From NCBI GenBank assembly GCA_038207745.1, contig JBBQZL010000098.1:1-9953 (forward strand): a stretch of 9,953 nucleotides of DNA. The letters run 5' to 3'. The notes beneath the pieces are model-generated. The model was not told the DNA's origin. It searched no databases and was given only the letters and a program-made list of their open reading frames with translations. Position 1 is the first letter of the stretch; each line of letters begins with the position of its first letter. The position numbers were made by a program, and so were the translations under genes. This stretch comes from JBBQZL01 sp038207745. Lineage in GTDB: Bacteria; Actinomycetota; Thermoleophilia; Solirubrobacterales; 70-9. This document shows positions 6,648 through 9,953 of the stretch, piece after piece.

Positions 6648-6869
6648 CTCCTCACCCGGTTCGATCGGCCTCGGCTGATGGTGCGGAGAATCAACGCCCA
6701 GGCGTCAACGTACGCCTCCGATTGCCGACACCTGGCCAGGCGCCGAGGACCGCCGGTGCCGTGTGGCCTCTGTCCAATAGGGATCGAACCTCCTCCGTCG
6801 CCGAGCGATACTGTCTGTGTCGGTGAGCCGGGAAGCCTGGTCGGCACGACACTTCGCCGACCCCGAAAG
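6648..6869. other. Leader/promoter region of the transporter operon
   Basis: No gene is supported here. In-frame extension of the transporter back to an ATG at 6678 gives a Pro/Arg/Cys-rich sequence unlike a transporter N-terminus. TACTGT (6809-6814) fits a weak TAnnnT -10 box without a matching -35, which would give a leader of about 50 bases containing the hairpin at 6839-6862. Confidence 0.3.
6839..6862 (+). promoter_or_regulatory. Hairpin directly before the transporter start
   Basis: GGTCGGC (6839-6845) and GCCGACC (6856-6862) form an exact 7-bp GC stem with a 10-base loop (ACGACACTTC), ending seven bases before the GTG at 6870. It could limit ribosome access or be part of a ligand-sensing leader. 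I could not match it to a known riboswitch: no B12 box is visible, and the loop is too long for a guanidine-II hairpin. Confidence 0.35.
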
Positions 6870-8147
6870 GTGCAATTGGCAATCGCCGTATCCATCTTCC
6901 TGATCTCCCTGGCAATCATCGCCAGCGAGAAGATGCATCGAACCAACGTGGCGCTGCTCGGCGCGGCGATCGTCGTCCTTTTTGTCGGCAGCTTCTCGCA
7001 GGAGCAGGCGATCGAGTCGGTCGACTTCAACACGATCGGTCTCCTGGTCGGAATGATGATCCTCGTCTACCTGACCGCGCAGACAGGCGTCTACGACTAC
7101 GTCGCGATCCGCACGGGTCAGATATCGGGCGGTCGCTCGTTCGCTCTGACCATGAGCCTGGCCGGGATCACCGCCGTGCTCTCTGCCTTCCTCGACAACC
7201 TGACCACGATCCTCCTGATCGCGCCGATCACCTTCCTGCTCGCCGACGCACTCGACATCGAGGCGGTTCCGCTGCTGATCATCGAGGTGATCGCCTCAAA
7301 TATCGGCGGCACCGCGACTCTGATCGGCGATCCACCCAACATCATCATCGCCGGCGCGACCGGGCTCAGCTTCAACGCCTTCATCGTCAATCTGGCCCCG
7401 ATCGTCATCATCACCTTTGCCGTTGTGGTGCCGCTGTTATATCTCGCGTACCGGCGGCGGCTCCAGGTCAAGGAGCGTGATCGCCGGGCTGTCATGGAGC
7501 TAGACGCCGCCGCGTCGATCCGCGACTCCGGAGAGTTGCGCCGGACGGGTCCGGTCCTTGTTCTGACCGTGCTTGCCTTCTTCGCCCACCAAGCCCTCCA
7601 CATCGAACCGGCGACGGTGGCGCTCACCGGTGCCGCCCTGGGCCTACTCGTGACCAGGGTCAAGATCGAGGAGGCGCTGTCCAACATCGAGTGGACGACC
7701 CTCTTCTTCTTCATAGGACTCTTCGTGATGGTCGGCGCCCTCGAGGCGACCGGTGCGATCGAACACGTCGCCGACGCGGTCAAGGACATCACCGGTGGGG
7801 AGCGGGCAGCGGAGTTGCTCGGGATCACCTGGATCGCAGCCGCCGGCTCGGCCATCGTCGACAACATCCCCTTCACCACGGCAATGATCCCCGTGGTCAA
7901 AGATCTTCAGGGGGCCGCCGGGGCGACGGGTGACGATGCCTACTGGTGGTCGCTGTCGCTTGGCGCCTGCTTTGGTGGCAACGCGACGATGATCGCGGCG
8001 GCCGCGAACGTCGCGGCGGCCGGCCTCGCCGAGCGGGCGGGAAACCCGATCGGCTTCATGACCTTCCTTCGTGTCGGCCTACCGGTTACGTTCATATCGA
8101 TCACCCTCGCCTCCGGCTACATCGCCATCCGATACATCGCGCTCTGA
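6870..8147 (+). CDS. ArsB/NhaD-type ion transporter (citrate-transporter superfamily)
   Basis: 425 residues of mostly hydrophobic segments (10 or more helices) in the ion-transporter superfamily that includes ArsB, NhaD and CitM. It has the two inverted halves typical of this fold. The first half has SAFLDNLTTILL (D109-N110) and SNIGGTATLIGDPPNIII (144-160), the hallmark substrate/ion-binding re-entrant loop. The second half has AIVDNIPFTTAMIP (D331-N332) and GGNATMIAAAAN (369-380). A basic cytoplasmic loop (about 195-227) links them. These motifs fit either an Na+/H+ antiporter of the NhaD kind or an arsenite/anion exporter; no arsR, arsC or arsA neighbours favour arsenite. Start choice is uncertain: GTG 6870 gives a family-like N-terminus (VQLAIAVSIFLIS), while TTG 6876 has better spacing to AAAGG. 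The next gene begins 11 bases later, and its ribosome site overlaps this stop codon, so the two are co-translated. Confidence 0.88.
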   Translation: MQLAIAVSIFLISLAIIASEKMHRTNVALLGAAIVVLFVGSFSQEQAIESVDFNTIGLLVGMMILVYLTAQTGVYDYVAIRTGQISGGRSFALTMSLAGITAVLSAFLDNLTTILLIAPITFLLADALDIEAVPLLIIEVIASNIGGTATLIGDPPNIIIAGATGLSFNAFIVNLAPIVIITFAVVVPLLYLAYRRRLQVKERDRRAVMELDAAASIRDSGELRRTGPVLVLTVLAFFAHQALHIEPATVALTGAALGLLVTRVKIEEALSNIEWTTLFFFIGLFVMVGALEATGAIEHVADAVKDITGGERAAELLGITWIAAAGSAIVDNIPFTTAMIPVVKDLQGAAGATGDDAYWWSLSLGACFGGNATMIAAAANVAAAGLAERAGNPIGFMTFLRVGLPVTFISITLASGYIAIRYIAL

Positions 8148-8152
8148 GGAGG
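8147..8152 (+). promoter_or_regulatory. Ribosome binding site overlapping the transporter stop
   Basis: AGGAGG starts on the last base of the transporter TGA (8145-8147) and lies six bases before the ATG at 8159. Such packing implies coupled, roughly equal expression of transporter and CBS protein. Confidence 0.75.
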
Positions 8153-8158
8153 AACCAC

Positions 8159-8635
8159 ATGCACGACTCGATAGCAAACGAGATTCTGCGGGAGATAGAG
8201 CCCCTGGACGCAGACGGGCCGATCGGCCCGGCGGTGCGGCGCGTGATCGATACCGGCCTGCCGGGGCTTCCAGCCGTTGAAGGGGACGGCAGCTTCGCCG
8301 GCATCTTCGGCGAGCGGGAGTTCATGCAGGCCCTGTTTCCCGGTTACCTCGGCCAACTTGCCTCCGCCGCGATGGTCTCGCGCTCGGTCGACGAGACGAT
8401 CGAACGGCGAGGCGATTGCGCGGCGGAGCCGATCCGGAGCTATCTGACCACCGACCATGTGATTGTCGAGGACAACTACTCCGACACTCAGCTGGTCGAG
8501 ATCTTCCTCCACCACAGGGTGCTGATCGTCCCGATCGCAACCGGCGGCAGGATCCATAGTGTCGTCACCCGCAACGACTTCTTCCGATCACTTGCCGCCC
8601 GTTTCGGCGAGATCGCCGGGAGCCGCGCGGACTAA
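8159..8635 (+). CDS. CBS-pair protein, likely regulatory partner of the transporter
   Basis: 158 residues, soluble, with no signal peptide. Two CBS motifs are visible. The first is about residues 20-58 (VRRVIDTGLPGLPAVEGDGSF then GIFGEREFM). The second is about 92-146 (YLTTDHVIVEDN, then EIFLHHRVLIVPI and SVVTRNDFFRSL). CBS pairs bind adenosine nucleotides such as AMP, ATP or c-di-AMP and gate enzymes and transporters. Between the motifs lies an extra helical insert (about 57-85, QALFPGYLGQLASAAMVSRS) followed by ERRGD, which I recall in a subset of actinobacterial CBS proteins. The strong AGGAGG site and 11-base gap after the transporter make it very likely part of the same operon, so a nucleotide-sensing subunit of the transporter is the natural inference. 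The ligand is not known. A longer in-frame extension upstream overlaps the transporter and lacks a ribosome site. Confidence 0.85.
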   Translation: MHDSIANEILREIEPLDADGPIGPAVRRVIDTGLPGLPAVEGDGSFAGIFGEREFMQALFPGYLGQLASAAMVSRSVDETIERRGDCAAEPIRSYLTTDHVIVEDNYSDTQLVEIFLHHRVLIVPIATGGRIHSVVTRNDFFRSLAARFGEIAGSRAD

Positions 8636-8661
8636 TCTCCGCTCGGCGGGCGAATGTCCGC

Positions 8662-8681
8662 GGCCGGTATGAATAGCGGCC
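8662..8681. terminator. Weak hairpin between convergent genes
   Basis: GGCCG (8662-8666) and CGGCC (8677-8681) can pair around a 10-base, A/T-containing loop in the 57-base gap between the CBS gene and the converging flavoprotein gene. Placement suits a bidirectional terminator, but the stem is short and there is no T tract. Confidence 0.2.
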
Positions 8682-8692
8682 TCTGCTTCGGG

Positions 8693-9826
8693 TCAGGTGC
8701 CGAACCAGCGCGCCCGGCGGCTGGTGCCGAAGCGCTCCTTCTCGGCGACGAGGGCGGCGGTCGGCGGTTTGAGGATCCCGGTACGGGTGGGACCTGAAAG
8801 GAAGTCGATGTCGACGCGCCCCACGCGCCCCTTGCCGAACTCGACATAGCAGGAGCCGCGCCCGTCGTAGGGGCCCGGCCGCTCACCGCCCTGCATCTCG
8901 GCGATCAGGCTCTGCGCGACGATTCGCGCCGCACCCTCGGCGAACACTCCCGCCTTCGGTACGCCCGCCGTCGCGACATCCCCGACCCCATAGACGCCGG
9001 GGAAGCGCGTCTCGAGCGTGGCCGAGTCCACGGGTACGTAGCCGTCTTCGGTCATGCCACTGGAAATGACCACGTCGGGGGCACGGTGCTTTGGTACGCC
9101 GAGGAAGAGGTCGAACGGCAACTCGGTGCCGTCGTCGAGCACCGCGACGCTGCGCGCGGGATCGAGCGAGCTGACGCGGCGGCTGGGGATCAGCGTGATG
9201 TCGCGCTCGCCGAACTCCTTCACGAGCGCTGCGGAGGTCTCGGGCGAGGGCGGCACCGGCGTATCGAACGGAATCACGACAGAGATCCGGCAGGCGTCGC
9301 GCACCCCGCGCGCGGTCAACTCATCGTCCAGCAGGAGTGCACACTCGCTGGGCGCCGGCGGGCACTTGAACGGCGCGCCGCAAATGCCGATGATCGCGTG
9401 CCCCTCCGAAAACGCAGGGATGATCCGGGCGAGCCGCACGGCGCCGGCGACGGAGTAGAACTCGTTCCCACCTTCGGCCAAACCTGGCGTGGCATCCATG
9501 TCGTAGTCGGCGCCGAGCGCGATGACGAGCACGTCTGACTCATGGACACCGGCATCCGTGGTCACACGCCGTGCCTCCGGATCGATGGCGGTGATCGTCT
9601 CTCGCAATACGCGCACGCCGGGCTTTGTGATCTCGCGATAGCTGAGACGGACTGCATCCGGTGTCGTGCGACCGAACATCAGGTCGAGTTTTGAGAATCC
9701 GAGGACGAACGCGTCGTTCTTGTCGATCAGCGTCACATCGAAGTCGCCGCCCACCGCCTCGGACAGCATCGTGCTGAGCTCGAGGCCGCCGAACCCTGCT
9801 CCGAGAATGACCACCCGCCTGCTCAT
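8693..9826 (-). CDS. FAD oxidoreductase of the sulfide:quinone reductase / FccB type
   Basis: 377 residues. The N-terminus VVILGAGFGGLELS (5-18) is the FAD ADP-binding motif, and YGVGDVA (279-285) followed by PKAGVFAEGAA is the second FAD motif. GICGAPFKCPPAPSECALLL (148-166) is typical of sulfide:quinone oxidoreductases and flavocytochrome c sulfide dehydrogenases. Cys155, in KCPP, and Cys326, in GSCYVEF, occupy the places of the redox-active cysteine pair in those enzymes. No third active-site cysteine is seen near residue 120-130, unlike classical type I enzymes. Such proteins oxidise sulfide or related sulfur species and reduce quinone, cytochrome or another acceptor, usually at the membrane face. 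No signal peptide is present and the C-terminus (RARWFGT) has no clear amphipathic helix, so localisation is open. GGTAGGG lies seven bases before the ATG. A type II NADH dehydrogenase relative cannot be excluded, but the cysteines argue for sulfur chemistry. Confidence 0.8.
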   Translation of the reverse strand: MSRRVVILGAGFGGLELSTMLSEAVGGDFDVTLIDKNDAFVLGFSKLDLMFGRTTPDAVRLSYREITKPGVRVLRETITAIDPEARRVTTDAGVHESDVLVIALGADYDMDATPGLAEGGNEFYSVAGAVRLARIIPAFSEGHAIIGICGAPFKCPPAPSECALLLDDELTARGVRDACRISVVIPFDTPVPPSPETSAALVKEFGERDITLIPSRRVSSLDPARSVAVLDDGTELPFDLFLGVPKHRAPDVVISSGMTEDGYVPVDSATLETRFPGVYGVGDVATAGVPKAGVFAEGAARIVAQSLIAEMQGGERPGPYDGRGSCYVEFGKGRVGRVDIDFLSGPTRTGILKPPTAALVAEKERFGTSRRARWFGT

Positions 9827-9911
9827 CGGGCGACCCTACCTGGAGTCACAATCCAGCGTCAGCACCGACAGCAGGACAACCGCTTCAGATGACCAGCAGC
9901 AGTCCGGACGG

Positions 9912-9953
9912 TGATCCCGACAGGATTCGAACCTGTGACCGAGGTATGACATG
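9912..9953 (-). tRNA. tRNA, 3' half only, cut by the window edge
   Basis: On the minus strand the T-arm is complete: ACAGG, loop TTCGAAT, CCTGT (9936-9920). It is followed by the acceptor 3' strand CGGGATC (9919-9913) and discriminator A (9912). CCA is not encoded (the next bases are CCG). Upstream, GGTC fits the variable loop. Placing U33 at the only suitable T gives anticodon GTC (Asp), but this needs a 4-base variable loop. A type II tRNA with a long variable arm is also possible, so identity is left open. The gene continues past 9953. Confidence 0.75.

Noticed and set aside
6097..6678. 193-residue plus-strand open frame in the gap
   Set aside because: Pro/Arg/Ser-rich with no domain, no ribosome site, and antisense to the better supported oxidoreductase remnant.
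6770..6800. Minus-strand GGAGGTTCGATCCC resembling a tRNA T-arm
   Set aside because: The stem does not close and no cloverleaf can be built around it.
6678..6869. 64-residue N-terminal extension of the transporter from an upstream ATG
   Set aside because: Composition is unlike a transporter N-terminus and contains the hairpin and weak -10; family-like sequence begins at 6870.
6800..6870. Cobalamin riboswitch suggested by GCCGGGAAGCCTGG
   Set aside because: No B12 box and no rest of the conserved core; the similarity is a short GC-rich match only.
7118..7900. 260-residue minus-strand frame opposite the transporter
   Set aside because: Ser/Arg/Ala-rich shadow of a real gene with no motif.

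Overview
This is a high-GC chromosomal window with strong G/C preference at third codon positions. It looks like an actinobacterium, and I lean towards Thermoleophilia (Solirubrobacterales-like). That lean rests on the style of the secreted proteins: Arg-rich beta domains with a cysteine pair, and a lipoprotein domain opening with a DPGDD motif. It is an inference from pattern, not from a marker gene. I see no insertion sequence, phage gene, CRISPR array or large repeat, and most genes are intact household or accessory genes.

Layout, left to right. Bases 1-235 hold no convincing gene, only a possible gene tail on the minus strand. Two small exported proteins of unknown function form a minus-strand pair (880-1299 first, then 236-862). 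They diverge from a plus-strand acyl-CoA dehydrogenase (1535-2749) that appears to be expressed from a leaderless transcript. Converging on it is a minus-strand unit of a membrane sugar-phosphate transferase (4591-6054) followed closely by a secreted GHSDG lipase/esterase (2966-4534).

An 815-base gap (6055-6869) separates that unit from the next plus-strand operon. The gap is not empty. On its minus strand lie frame-broken pieces of an FAD-dependent oxidoreductase resembling phytoene desaturase, which I read as a pseudogene. Two adjacent perfect hairpins follow it, and a third hairpin lies just before the start of the next gene.

The plus-strand operon is a 425-residue ArsB/NhaD-type ion transporter (6870-8147) and, 11 bases later, a two-CBS-domain protein (8159-8635). 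The CBS protein may be a regulatory partner of the transporter. Converging from the right is a flavoprotein of the sulfide:quinone oxidoreductase / flavocytochrome c sulfide dehydrogenase type (8693-9826). The 3' half of a tRNA gene on the minus strand is cut by the right window edge (9912-9953).

I found no clear multi-gene system that is new. The items most worth a second look are the transporter/CBS pair with its structured leader, the decayed FAD oxidoreductase with its tandem hairpins, and the lipase with a basic C-terminal module coupled to an envelope polysaccharide gene.
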